Assembly: GCA_934636245.1 (NCBI GenBank)
Contig: CAKUAI010000021.1
Coordinates: forward strand, 1 to 63,573
Direction of reading: 5' to 3'
DNA from: an uncultured Coriobacteriales bacterium
GTDB taxonomy: Bacteria; Actinomycetota; Coriobacteriia; Coriobacteriales; UMGS124
Length of the DNA stretch: 63,573 nt
Of this stretch, positions 52,364 to 60,415 are shown one piece after another (the stretch's first letter is position 1; each line of letters begins with the position of its first letter). Below the pieces are notes generated by a model. The model was given only the letters and a program-made list of their open reading frames with translations. It searched no databases and was not told where the DNA came from. The position numbers were made by a program, and so were the translations under genes.

Positions 52364-54379
52364 ATGATCGACACCGCTTCTTCCCGCCGCAACTTCCTCA
52401 TGGGTGCTGGCGCCGTCGCCGGCATCAGCGCCGTTGCCGGCACGGTCGCCGTCAAGCAGGCCCAGGCCGACGAGGCAGCTGCCGAGCCCGAGGGCGGCTA
52501 CACCTATACGTGCGACGTCGTTGTCGCCGGCGCCGGTATCGGTGGCCTGGCTGCAGCCGTCGCTTCCGTTGAGGCCGGTGCCCAGACCATCCTCGTTGAG
52601 GCCTCCGGTCACGTGGGCGGCACCTCTCGTTTCGCCGCCGGTGCCCTTGGCCCGCGCTTCGGCATCGACTGGAAGGCCGTTTACGCCAAGGTCCCGCTGT
52701 CCGATCCCGACCTGGCCAAGGCCATGATCGTGAACTGGGAGGAGACCGTCGACTGGATCAGCGGTCTGGGCCTCACCGTCGAGCAGCTCGCTCCCGGCAG
52801 TTCCTACCTGTGGATGGGCGGCCGTCGTCCCGCCGAGCAGGGCTCCAAGTCCTACACCGACGAGTACCTGCAGCAGTTCGGCCAGATTTTCAACGACAAG
52901 GGCGGCACCACGCTGCTCCTGACCCGCGCCACCGACCTCATCTGCGACGAGGCCGGCAAGCCTTGCGGCATCGTGTGCACCGACGCTGAGGGCAACAAGA
53001 TCACCATCGGCGCCAAGCAGGTCATCATCGCCACCGGTGGCTTCCAGTGCAACAAGGAAATGATGACCCGCTACCTGGGCCGTCATGCCGACATCTCCCA
53101 GGCTCAGTGCGTGCCTTACCTCGACGGTACCGGCATCATCATGGCCGAGAAGGCCGGCGCCAAGCTTTCCAAGAGCTTCGGCTCCTACTATGGTCACCCC
53201 CAGCCCTGGCCCCAGACCAGCTACTGCACCTATGACACGCCCGAGGCCTACGAGGCGTGCGAGAACATCGACGACGTGCACATGGCTTACTACGGCGCCA
53301 CTGTTCACGCCATCCAGACCCTCGGCGTGTACGTCAACTGCGACGGCAAGCGCTTCGTGAACGAGGGCCTCACCTCCTCCCTGGTCAACCAGGAGATCAT
53401 GCAACAGTTCTACGCCCGCGCCTACCTCTTCTTCGACGAGGCCGCTCATCAGACCATGGTTGAGACCGCCTACTGCAACGCTGCCGTTGTGGGCGGCGAC
53501 CGCGTCGAGTGGCTGCGCGAGCACGGCGCCACCGTCGTCCAGGCTGACAGCCTCGAGGAGCTGGCCACCAAGGTCCAGACCGAGACCGTCTCCGGCGACA
53601 AGTTCAACGCCAACGCCTTCCTGCGTACGGCCAACGAGTGGAACGACGCCATCGCCAACGGCGCGACCAGCGAGCTTGACGTGCCCGTGAAGTCTGGCGT
53701 GCCCCTGACCACCCCGCCCTTCTACTGCATCCCCGTTGTTGCCGGCGTCATGGGCACTTTCGGCGGCATCAAGATCGACGTCAACAGCCAGGTCATCGGC
53801 CTCGACGACCGTCCCATGGCTGGCCTGTGGGCTGTCCCGGGTGCCGCTGGCGGCATCATGGAGGGCGACTACTGGTGCGTTATGAGCGGCTACACCGTGT
53901 TTGGCCGCATCGCCGGTACCAACGCCGCCACGGCAGCCCTGGGCGGCGACGTGCCGCTGGCCGCCGACGTTATCGCTGCTGACAACGAGGCCGCCGAGGC
54001 CATCAGCATCGCCGCTGCCAAGGCCGCCGAGGAAGCCGCTGCCGCTCAGGCCGCCGGCTCTTCTGAGGAGAAGGCCCGCGACTCTGTTGCTTCTGACGCT
54101 GAGGCCAAGTGGGCCGACGGCACCTATGAGGGCGACGGCAAGGGCATCGGCGGCAGCGTGCCTGTGACCGTGACCGTCGAGGGCGGCGTCATCACCGCCG
54201 TCGAGGTTGGCGACAACTCCGAGACCGACGGCATCGGTACCAAGGCCATCGCCGAGATCCCCGGTGCCATCATCGCCGCCAACGGTACCGAGGGTGTGGA
54301 CACCGTCTCCGGCGCCACCATCACCTCCAAGGCCATCAAGGACGCCGTCGACGCCGCTCTCGAGGGCGCCGCTCTCTAA
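52364..54379 (+). CDS. Tat-exported FAD-binding flavoprotein with C-terminal FMN_bind domain
   Basis: The 671-residue protein has a Tat signal (SSRRNFLMGAGAVAG, Arg 8-9), the FAD motif VAGAGIGG (54-61) and FAD_binding_2 with GKRFVNEGL. A helical Ala/Glu linker (about 545-590) leads to an FMN_bind domain at the C-terminus with DTVSGATITS (Thr 652). The other FMN/FAD proteins in the window have FMN_bind first, so the order here is reversed. The start is fixed by AAGGAGG ahead of ATG 52364; the longer frame from 52208 is leader. It follows the LuxR gene at 50346. Confidence 0.9.
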   Translation: MIDTASSRRNFLMGAGAVAGISAVAGTVAVKQAQADEAAAEPEGGYTYTCDVVVAGAGIGGLAAAVASVEAGAQTILVEASGHVGGTSRFAAGALGPRFGIDWKAVYAKVPLSDPDLAKAMIVNWEETVDWISGLGLTVEQLAPGSSYLWMGGRRPAEQGSKSYTDEYLQQFGQIFNDKGGTTLLLTRATDLICDEAGKPCGIVCTDAEGNKITIGAKQVIIATGGFQCNKEMMTRYLGRHADISQAQCVPYLDGTGIIMAEKAGAKLSKSFGSYYGHPQPWPQTSYCTYDTPEAYEACENIDDVHMAYYGATVHAIQTLGVYVNCDGKRFVNEGLTSSLVNQEIMQQFYARAYLFFDEAAHQTMVETAYCNAAVVGGDRVEWLREHGATVVQADSLEELATKVQTETVSGDKFNANAFLRTANEWNDAIANGATSELDVPVKSGVPLTTPPFYCIPVVAGVMGTFGGIKIDVNSQVIGLDDRPMAGLWAVPGAAGGIMEGDYWCVMSGYTVFGRIAGTNAATAALGGDVPLAADVIAADNEAAEAISIAAAKAAEEAAAAQAAGSSEEKARDSVASDAEAKWADGTYEGDGKGIGGSVPVTVTVEGGVITAVEVGDNSETDGIGTKAIAEIPGAIIAANGTEGVDTVSGATITSKAIKDAVDAALEGAAL

Positions 54380-54428
54380 AAAGCACGTCATGCTAGGCAA
54401 GTTCTAGATAGCGATAGGCTTCAACAAG

Positions 54429-54468
54429 GCCGCCGTGCCCGGAAATCACCGGGTGCGGCGGCTTTTTT
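54429..54468 (+). terminator. Intrinsic terminator after the FAD/FMN flavoprotein
   Basis: GCCGCCG-CCCGG pairs with CCGGG-CGGCGGC, with two mismatched bases in the stem, followed by T6. Confidence 0.85.
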
Positions 54469-54520
54469 GTGCCGCGAGAGGCTGTTTGCGCCGACGGGCG
54501 CGTCGGTGACGTGCCGAAAT

Positions 54521-54650
54521 GGCCAAAAGTCTGCGTTATATCGAGTAGGGGGTCCGTAGTGTTAAAAAGCGCAACGAATCTACCTGCGGTTATGTTGGGT
54601 CGCATATGCGAGGTGAAAGCTTCTGGGATTTATAACGCAGACTTTTGCCC
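54521..54650. repeat. MITE-like element with 20-bp terminal inverted repeats
   Basis: GGCCAAAAGTCTGCGTTATA (54521-54540) and its inverse at 54631-54650 match at 19 of 20 bases, around a 90-bp AT-richer centre. No reading frame lies inside. The word CTGCGTTATA is shared with other intergenic sites in the window. The gap 54380-54874 has no gene. Confidence 0.65.
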
Positions 54651-54776
54651 TTTTTGGACGCATGGGTTGTCCACGCGGTGGGCCTTAAGCCTGCGGCACC
54701 ATGCTCCGGCCTCCTTTTGTTGGCCCGCCGCTTGCGGGCGAGCTTCGGCTCGTACCGATTAACTTACAATTAAGCA

Positions 54777-54838
54777 TTGACTTAATCCAAAACAGGCGTA
54801 CAGTGTTTCTCGTCAGTTAAGCAAACGCTTAACTGACG
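54777..54838 (+). promoter_or_regulatory. Promoter and perfect palindromic operator of the ArsR gene
   Basis: TTGACT (54777-54782) and TACAGT (54799-54804) are spaced by 16 bp. Downstream, CGTCAGTTAAGC and GCTTAACTGACG (54811-54822 and 54827-54838) are perfect 12-bp arms around AAAC. This is the size and place of an ArsR-family autoregulatory operator. Confidence 0.7.
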
Positions 54839-54874
54839 ACTGGTCGTCATGGGCAGCTGGGAGGGGGTCGTTCG

Positions 54875-55228
54875 ATGGAGGTGTGCAAGATCTTCAAAGC
54901 GCTTGGCGATCCCACGCGCTACAAAATGTTCTTGCTGCTCCTCGAGCGCCATCATTGTCCCCGCTCACTTGCCCAGGCGCTCGACATCAGCGAGGCGGCC
55001 GTGTCGCAGCACATGGGGCAGCTCAAAGACTGCGGCCTCGTGATTGCCGTGCGCCACTGTCGCCACGTGCACTACGTGGTGGACGAAGCGGTGCTGGCGC
55101 AGGTGCGCGACCAGGTGGGCGAGTGGATCGGTTTCACGCGTACGGCATGTGACTGCCAGGGGCAGCCACGTTGCGCCTTCTGCGAGGGCTGCCGGTGCAC
55201 GAGCGTTGCGGGCGGCCAAGACAAGTAG
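54875..55228 (+). CDS. ArsR-family regulator with Cys-rich C-terminus
   Basis: The 117-residue protein has an ArsR winged helix (FKALGDPTRYKMFLLLLE, SEAAVSQHMGQLKDCGLV, HVHYVVD). A tail with Cys at 92, 94, 100, 103, 106 and 108 follows, enough to hold a metal or Fe-S cluster. The helix alpha-3 CxC of arsenic sensors is not present. A GGGAGGGGG ribosome site lies before ATG 54875. It precedes a NifX-family gene by 117 bp. A perfect palindrome in its promoter is the likely operator. Confidence 0.85.
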   Translation: MEVCKIFKALGDPTRYKMFLLLLERHHCPRSLAQALDISEAAVSQHMGQLKDCGLVIAVRHCRHVHYVVDEAVLAQVRDQVGEWIGFTRTACDCQGQPRCAFCEGCRCTSVAGGQDK

Positions 55229-55307
55229 GGGTTGTCGTCCGAGGTAGATTGGGCTCTTGCAGCTCGTCGGTTCCCTGCAAAGGACCGGGGCTGTTCTATA
55301 CAGAGAG

Positions 55308-55327
55308 TGCGGCATCACAGCCGCACA
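55308..55327 (+). other. Leader hairpin before the NifX-family gene
   Basis: GTGCGGC-atcaca-GCCGCAC pairs perfectly over 7 bp and ends just before the AGAAGGAGA ribosome site. It could shield or expose translation. TATACA (55298-55303) is a possible -10 element. Confidence 0.4.
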
Positions 55328-55345
55328 ACGGAGAAGGAGATTCAC

Positions 55346-55708
55346 ATGAGGGTTGCGGTTCCCAGCGATACTGACCAGGGCCTCGAGAGCACGCGCAGCG
55401 GTCACTTCGGTCATTCGCCCTACTTCACCATCGCCACGATCGAGGACGGCAAGGTGGAGAAGGTCGAGGTCTTCAAGAACGTCGACCATGATGAGCATGG
55501 CTGCGGCGGCGTCATCCAGTACGCGCTCAGCCTGGGCATCGACGCGATCGTCGTGCTCGGTATGGGTCAGCCCCCGTTCCGCGCCTTCACGCAGAACGGC
55601 GCCTCGGTGTACATCGATGCCATGGCCCCCACGGTGGGCGCCGTCATCGACAAGTTCATCGCTGGCGACCTGCGCCCGATGAGGCTCGATCAGGCCTGCG
55701 TGCACTAA
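55346..55708 (+). CDS. Dinitrogenase iron-molybdenum-cofactor-binding (NifX/NifB-type) family protein
   Basis: The 120-residue protein is a single PF02579 domain: VAVPSDTDQGLESTRSGHFG, YFTIATIEDGKVE, and HGCGGVIQYALSLGIDAIVV. Stand-alone members in organisms without nitrogenase bind Fe-S or Mo-type clusters of unknown use. No nitrogenase gene is present. AGAAGGAGA before ATG 55346 fixes the start. Next to a Cys-rich ArsR protein it may form a metal- or cluster-responsive unit. Confidence 0.85.
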   Translation: MRVAVPSDTDQGLESTRSGHFGHSPYFTIATIEDGKVEKVEVFKNVDHDEHGCGGVIQYALSLGIDAIVVLGMGQPPFRAFTQNGASVYIDAMAPTVGAVIDKFIAGDLRPMRLDQACVH

Positions 55709-55744
55709 GGCACTGGGGGCCCGAAAACCCAATAGGCATGCTGG

Positions 55745-55774
55745 CGGGGGCGTCGCAAGGGCGCTCCCGTTTTT
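55745..55774 (+). terminator. Intrinsic terminator after the NifX-family gene
   Basis: CGGGGGCG pairs with CGCTCCCG over 8 bp with one G-T pair, followed by T5. Confidence 0.75.
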
Positions 55775-55780
55775 AGTAGC

Positions 55781-56470
55781 GGAAAGAAACCCACAGGCTA
55801 TGCCTGTGGTGGGTGGGTGGTTCCACCCGGCTGGGTTTGGGTGATAGAGAAAAGGCTTCCGTCCCATAATTGTCCCGCCGCGATGGCCAGATCGAGGCGG
55901 GAAGGGAAGGAAGCCGATGAACGAGGCAAGCCTATCGCACACCAGGTGGGACTGCACGCACCGCATAGTCTGGATACCCAAGTACAGGCGCAAGGTGCCC
56001 TGCCAGCAGAGCAGGCACGAGGTGGGCGCCCTGGTCAGGGGGCTCTTCGAGAGGAAGGGGTGCGAGGTCGCGGGGGGCAGCGTGTGCAGCGACCACGTCC
56101 ACGCCTGCGTGAGGATACCGCCGAAGCTGGCGGTGTCCGACGTGATGGGGTACGCGAGGGGCAAGAGCGCCATGGTGCTGCGGGACCGCCACCCGGAGTG
56201 GGGAAAGGTCGTCGGGAGGGACAAGACGTTTTGGGCCAGGGGCCACTGCGTGAGCACCGTCGGCCTGAACGAGGAGACCGTCAGGCGCTACGTCGCCGAG
56301 CAGGAGGACGGCAGCAGGTTCGAGTAGGTAGAGGTGCGAGCGCGCCCCTTTAGGGGCGTGCCGGCAGACTGTCGGTGGCCATCGCGGCTTCAGCCGCAAC
56401 CGGTAGGCTCGGGCACTATGTGCCCGCCAGGGTCTATGCAAGAAAAAACCTCCGGCTACGCCGGAGGTAG
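55781..56470 (+). mobile_element. IS200/IS605-type insertion sequence
   Basis: A Y1 transposase gene lies between subterminal hairpins. Left: CCACAGGC-tat-GCCTGTGG (55791-55809). Right: ACCTCCGGC-tac-GCCGGAGGT (56448-56468). A further hairpin GGGCAC-tat-GTGCCC lies near 56411. No inverted terminal repeats or target duplication are expected for this family, so exact ends are estimates. It sits between the terminator of the NifX gene and the GGDEF gene. Confidence 0.75.
55917..56327 (+). CDS. tnpA: IS200-family Y1 transposase (TnpA)
   Basis: The 136-residue protein has the IS200 pattern: HRIVWIPKYRRKV near the N-terminus, the metal-binding HUH motif in SDHVHACVRIPPK, VMGYARGKSAM, FWARGHCVSTVG, and a helix with the catalytic Tyr (RRYVAEQE). 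Length is slightly under the usual 140-155 residues but all active-site parts are present. It moves single-stranded DNA with subterminal hairpins. No accessory TnpB gene is present. ATG 55917 gives the normal N-terminus. Confidence 0.9.
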   Translation: MNEASLSHTRWDCTHRIVWIPKYRRKVPCQQSRHEVGALVRGLFERKGCEVAGGSVCSDHVHACVRIPPKLAVSDVMGYARGKSAMVLRDRHPEWGKVVGRDKTFWARGHCVSTVGLNEETVRRYVAEQEDGSRFE

Positions 56471-56828
56471 TTTAGTGTGAATTGGTATCAGTTGGTTCGA
56501 TGAGCCAGTACGCATACATAGATTGGCGTAATGTGGGATGAGGTGTTTACAGATTTGTCATGCCTGTGGTGTGGTACGGCACGTCTGGAGGCGCTTTGCG
56601 TTTAGGTGTAGTTTTATTCATACAGGTTGTCGCCGCATGCAACTGCCTTGGGTATCGGCGGCATCGAGTGGGTACGCTTACGGCCCAGTGAGAGAACCTG
56701 CGGTCGCCAATCAGCTTGCGTGCCCGTTCTTTTCGTCCTGAGTCATTTTACATTGCGTTGACCGCACCGGGCGATGCCGCGCGGCATACTATATTGCTTG
56801 GCAAATTGTCGACATCGCGGCGGGAGTT
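56471..56828. other. Leader region of the GGDEF gene; no gene seen
   Basis: These bases have no long frame on either strand that resembles a protein. The stretch is AT-richer than the surroundings and should hold the promoter of the gene at 56829. Confidence 0.4.
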
Positions 56829-57923
56829 ATGGACAAGTACTATCTGTACGTTAACGTTTTCGTGCTTTTCTCATCACTCATCGCGATTGCCATGGCGCGC
56901 GCCAACGCCGTACTTCCGCACCGTGTGCAGCGCCTGTTCACGCTTGCCTTTGTTGGCATTATCGCGGGCTCAACCTCTGAGTTTCTTACCGTGTGGTTCG
57001 ACGGTGCCGGTGCGTTTGCTCGTCCCATCATGTGCATAGCGCAAGCGCTCGATTACGCGTGCGCCTTGTTCGCGCCTATTGCGGTCTCTGCTGCCTTTAT
57101 CAATGAGAAAAGCAAATATGTGCGCATGGCGTTTATCGTTGCCGGAGTGCATGCGGCCGTCCAACTAGCCTTGTCCTTCTCGGGGCTCGTTTTCGTCATC
57201 GATGACAACGCTGCTTTTTCCAGGGGGCCTCTGTATCCGCTGTACATCGCCACATACAGCGTTGTCGCAATCTATGTCATGCGGGAGACGACTCATTACC
57301 TTATCCGACTTGAGATGCGCGTCCGTTATATCCCCTGGCTTGTTCTTGCTTTTGTTGCCGTCTCCACCATCGTGAACGTTATCGATACCTCTGTCTTGAT
57401 GGTTTGGGCCACGCTTACCGTGTGCGGGATCTTCTTCTATATGCTTTACTGTTTGTTTGTCCAGCAGACTGATGCCCTTACGTGCTTGTTTAACAGGCAA
57501 AGTTACACGGCCCGCCTTTCGAACCTCTGCGACTCTGTAGAGATAATCTTTTTTGATGTCGATGACTTCAAAAGTGTGAACGACAAGCACGGCCACGATG
57601 TGGGTGACGAGTGCCTCGTTGCCGTTGCCAGGGCCATTTACGACGTATACGGACGTGACGGCAACTGCTTTCGCATAGGTGGCGATGAGTTTTGCGTTAT
57701 TCTGTCGCGCAACATCGCGGCGGTGGATGTCCTTGAGGAGACATTTGCCAAAAAGATTGCCGATTTGAACGCGGGGCATTCCTGGATGACCACCGTGTCA
57801 ATCGGTCACGCCCATTTTGAGCCCGGGGACGACATGCGGGAATGCGTGCGCCGCGCGGATGTTCAGATGTATGAGCGCAAGCGCGCAGCAAAGGCTATCG
57901 TGGCTTCTGAGGGCGCCGTTTAG
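56829..57923 (+). CDS. Membrane GGDEF-domain protein (probable diguanylate cyclase)
   Basis: The 364-residue protein has about seven hydrophobic segments in residues 1-210 (a 7TM-type sensor layout), then a GGDEF domain at 215-355. The catalytic motif is RIGGDEF (GGDEF at 284-288), preceded by FFDVDDFKSVND and HGHDVGDECL. The RxxD inhibitory site normally found five residues upstream is absent (GRDG instead), so product inhibition is unlikely. It should make cyclic di-GMP in response to an unknown signal. No EAL or PilZ protein is present. The ATG at 56829 begins MDKYYLYVNVFVLF. Confidence 0.88.
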   Translation: MDKYYLYVNVFVLFSSLIAIAMARANAVLPHRVQRLFTLAFVGIIAGSTSEFLTVWFDGAGAFARPIMCIAQALDYACALFAPIAVSAAFINEKSKYVRMAFIVAGVHAAVQLALSFSGLVFVIDDNAAFSRGPLYPLYIATYSVVAIYVMRETTHYLIRLEMRVRYIPWLVLAFVAVSTIVNVIDTSVLMVWATLTVCGIFFYMLYCLFVQQTDALTCLFNRQSYTARLSNLCDSVEIIFFDVDDFKSVNDKHGHDVGDECLVAVARAIYDVYGRDGNCFRIGGDEFCVILSRNIAAVDVLEETFAKKIADLNAGHSWMTTVSIGHAHFEPGDDMRECVRRADVQMYERKRAAKAIVASEGAV

Positions 57924-58180
57924 ATCCGTGGTGCACCTGGGGCGTCGGCCAGATTCCGAACAAAATTCCGAAAGCGACCGCTGGGTCGCGTTTTTTCAAG
58001 TGCCGCATTCCGGGCTTTCAAATACCTGCTGCCGCAGCTTTAGAGGCTCTGGAAAATTTGCCAAACAAATCCTAGTGACTTGCGGGTATTTGAACTCCTT
58101 TTCGCCTATACTGAACCCCATCAAGACCTGCGGCCGTGCGCTGCAGGCGGGATTGGGAGTTTCAGGGAGAAGGAGGAGCG

Positions 58181-58975
58181 ATGCTCACACTCGAGAACAT
58201 CGCGTTTGAGGCACCGGCGGGCGTCGACGCCGCAGGGAAGCCTGTCCCCGGCAGGCGCATCATCGACGACCTGTCGCTGAACATCGAAGCCGGCAAGATC
58301 ACGGTCATCACCGGCCCCAACGGCGGCGGCAAGTCTACGCTGGCGCGCCTTATCATGGGCATCGAGAAGCCCACGTCGGGTCGCATCGACTTTGAGGGCA
58401 AGGACATCACCGCAGCTACCATCGACGAGCGTGCTCGCATGGGCATCGGCTACGGCTTCCAGGCACCGGCTCGCTTCAAGGGTATGAAGGTTCGCAAGCT
58501 TCTCAAGCTTGCCTCGGGCAAGAAGATTTCGGCCCAGGAGTGCAACGAGTACCTGAGCGCCGTGGGCCTGTGCTCGAGCAACTATCTTATGCGCGACGTG
58601 GACAAGAGCCTCTCCGGCGGCGAGCTCAAGCGCATCGAGATCGCCACGGTGCTTGCGCGCAACCCGCGCCTGGCCATCTTCGACGAGCCTGAGGCCGGCA
58701 TCGACCTGTGGAGCTTCGACAGGCTCATCGGCACCTTCCAGAAGTTCCATGCCGACCAGCCCGATCACGCCCTGGTCATCATCTCGCATCAGGAGCGCAT
58801 CATGGATATCGCCGACAACATCGTGGTCATCAAGGACGGCCGCGTCGACCGTCAGGGCACGCGCGAGGAGATGTTCCCCACCCTCATGATTCGCCGCCAT
58901 GCCGCCAACGTCTCGTGCGGCCTGGGCACCGTCGACACCGAGCTGGGCCAGTGGTCCCTGAATCCGGAGGATTAG
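58181..58975 (+). CDS. sufC: Fe-S assembly ATPase SufC / SmsC
   Basis: The 264-residue ABC ATPase has Walker A GPNGGGKS (45-52), the SufC-type signature SLSGGELKRIEIA, and IFDEPEAGIDLWSFD. Long helical insertions and the motif GIGYGFQAPARFKGM are typical of SufC. AAGGAGGAG precedes ATG 58181. It starts a two-gene operon with SufB (SMS type), with no SufD, SufS or SufU alongside. Upstream, TATACT (58107-58112) may be the -10 element. Confidence 0.9.
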   Translation: MLTLENIAFEAPAGVDAAGKPVPGRRIIDDLSLNIEAGKITVITGPNGGGKSTLARLIMGIEKPTSGRIDFEGKDITAATIDERARMGIGYGFQAPARFKGMKVRKLLKLASGKKISAQECNEYLSAVGLCSSNYLMRDVDKSLSGGELKRIEIATVLARNPRLAIFDEPEAGIDLWSFDRLIGTFQKFHADQPDHALVIISHQERIMDIADNIVVIKDGRVDRQGTREEMFPTLMIRRHAANVSCGLGTVDTELGQWSLNPED

Positions 58976-58977
58976 AG

Positions 58978-59958
58978 ATGAGCGAAGAGCAGAACACGGC
59001 CACGGCCGCTCAGACGGGTGCCTTTGATGCGAGCGAGATCGACTCCATCACCTCCGACATGCTTCAGATCATCGCCGACATGAAGGCCGGCGAAACCACG
59101 GGCGCCATCAACATCCGCAAGGACGGTCACCTTGCGGCGCGCCAGAACTCCGAGAACATCGTCATCACGACGAAGGAGGACCTGCCGGGCATCGACATCA
59201 ACGTCGCCCCTGGTACGCAGGGCGAGCAGCTCCACATTCCCGTGGTGCTCACCGAGAGCGGCCTCACCGACAAGGTGTACAACGACTTTTTCATCGGCGA
59301 GGGTGCCGACGTGTACATCGTTGCTGGCTGCGGCGTGCACAACGACGGCTGCGAGGACTCCCAGCACGACGGCATCCACCGCTTCTTCCTGGGCAAGAAC
59401 AGCCGCGTCGTCTATCTCGAGAAGCACTACGGCGAGGGCTCGGGCGAGGGTGCGCGCATTCTCAACCCGGTGACCGAGGTCCACATGGAGGACGGCTCCA
59501 CCATGGAGATGCTCACCGTGCAGATCGAGGGCGTCTCGAGCACCGTGCGCGACACCGATTGCTACCTGGGCGCCAACTGCAAGCTCACCCTCACCGAGAA
59601 GCTCATGACCACGGGCGACCAGACCGCGACCTCCAACATGAAGGTCGTCATGGAGGGCGACGGCTCTTCCGTGCAGGTCATCAGCCGCTCGGTGGCCAAG
59701 GACAACTCGCAGCAGATCTTCAACCCGCTGGTTATCGGTGCCGCCGACTGTCGCGGCCACGTGCAGTGCGACGCCATCCTCATGGGCAAGGCCAAGGTCC
59801 GCGCCATCCCCGGCATCGAGGCCGACTCCGAGGACGCCCAGCTCGTGCACGAGGCTGCCATCGGCAAGATCGCCGGCGAGGAGATCATCAAGCTCATGAC
59901 CCTGGGTCTCACCGAAGAAGAGGCCGAGGAGCAGATCATCCAGGACTTCCTGAGCTAA
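58978..59958 (+). CDS. sufB: Fe-S scaffold SufB / SmsB-like
   Basis: The 326-residue protein is the short SufB form (full-length SufB is about 470 residues). It has LTESGLTDKVYNDFFIGEGA in the middle, then CYLGANCKL, DCRGHVQCD and HEAAIGKI, matching the SufB/SufD core. The stop of sufC and this start are 2 bp apart, so the two are coupled. With SufC it should form the minimal scaffold that builds Fe-S clusters, which suits an anaerobe with cluster-bearing enzymes such as the OYE at 4766. The cysteine desulfurase must be elsewhere. Confidence 0.9.
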   Translation: MSEEQNTATAAQTGAFDASEIDSITSDMLQIIADMKAGETTGAINIRKDGHLAARQNSENIVITTKEDLPGIDINVAPGTQGEQLHIPVVLTESGLTDKVYNDFFIGEGADVYIVAGCGVHNDGCEDSQHDGIHRFFLGKNSRVVYLEKHYGEGSGEGARILNPVTEVHMEDGSTMEMLTVQIEGVSSTVRDTDCYLGANCKLTLTEKLMTTGDQTATSNMKVVMEGDGSSVQVISRSVAKDNSQQIFNPLVIGAADCRGHVQCDAILMGKAKVRAIPGIEADSEDAQLVHEAAIGKIAGEEIIKLMTLGLTEEEAEEQIIQDFLS

Positions 59959-60060
59959 GAGAGCAGCACAAGCGAGAGCTGCGTTCCGCGCCAGGGCGCA
60001 CCGAAGGTCGTGGCGAGCATGACGCTCATCTTCTGCAAGCGAGATTGCAGTCTGCATCAA

Positions 60061-60102
60061 GGCGCACCTGTCAGGGTTTAAGGCCCGCAGGTGCGCCTTT
60101 TT
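60061..60102 (+). terminator. Intrinsic terminator of the sufCB operon
   Basis: GGCGCACCTG and CAGGTGCGCC pair perfectly over 10 bp, followed by T5. Confidence 0.9.
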
Positions 60103-60158
60103 GTGTGCGGCAGACGAGGATGGCGGGGACGGTCGGCCCGCCGATGCTCTAAAATCCC

Positions 60159-60281
60159 GCATGTTTGCGTTTTAATTCCAGCATGGTGACTAATCGCGCT
60201 ATGCGCGATTGCATCGTCGCAGGTAGATGAGGTGGGGTCTTTGGCCGTATATCTCGTTGTTGCAACAAAACGCAAACATGC
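60159..60281. repeat. Inverted repeat with 15-bp perfect arms
   Basis: GCATGTTTGCGTTTT (60159-60173) and AAAACGCAAACATGC (60267-60281) are 93 bp apart. The arm continues into TAATTCCAGC, shared with 52054-52063. It resembles the 54521 element in size and in the TGCGTT core. It lies in the 582-bp gene-free gap 59959-60540. Confidence 0.6.
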
Positions 60282-60415
60282 CGGTTTTTTGCGCAGTGCC
60301 GACCGTAAGCGGGCGCGGATTCGGGGGTAACTTGCGACAAGTCTTCGGCCCGTTTAGCCATCTGCATCGCCGACTGTCGTGACTCTTCGCGTTTTGGCCC
60401 GCCGAAAAAGCGTTC

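Noticed and set aside
52064..54400. A 778-residue minus-strand frame opposite the FAD/FMN flavoprotein
   Set aside because: It is an antisense shadow made possible by GC-biased codons; similar long shadows face most flavoproteins here (for example 48289-50124 and 5123-7030).
56335..56425. Several hairpins after the IS200 transposase read as terminators
   Set aside because: No T-run follows CGCCCC-tttA-GGGGCG or GGGCAC-tat-GTGCCC. They fit the structured right end of an IS200-type element better.
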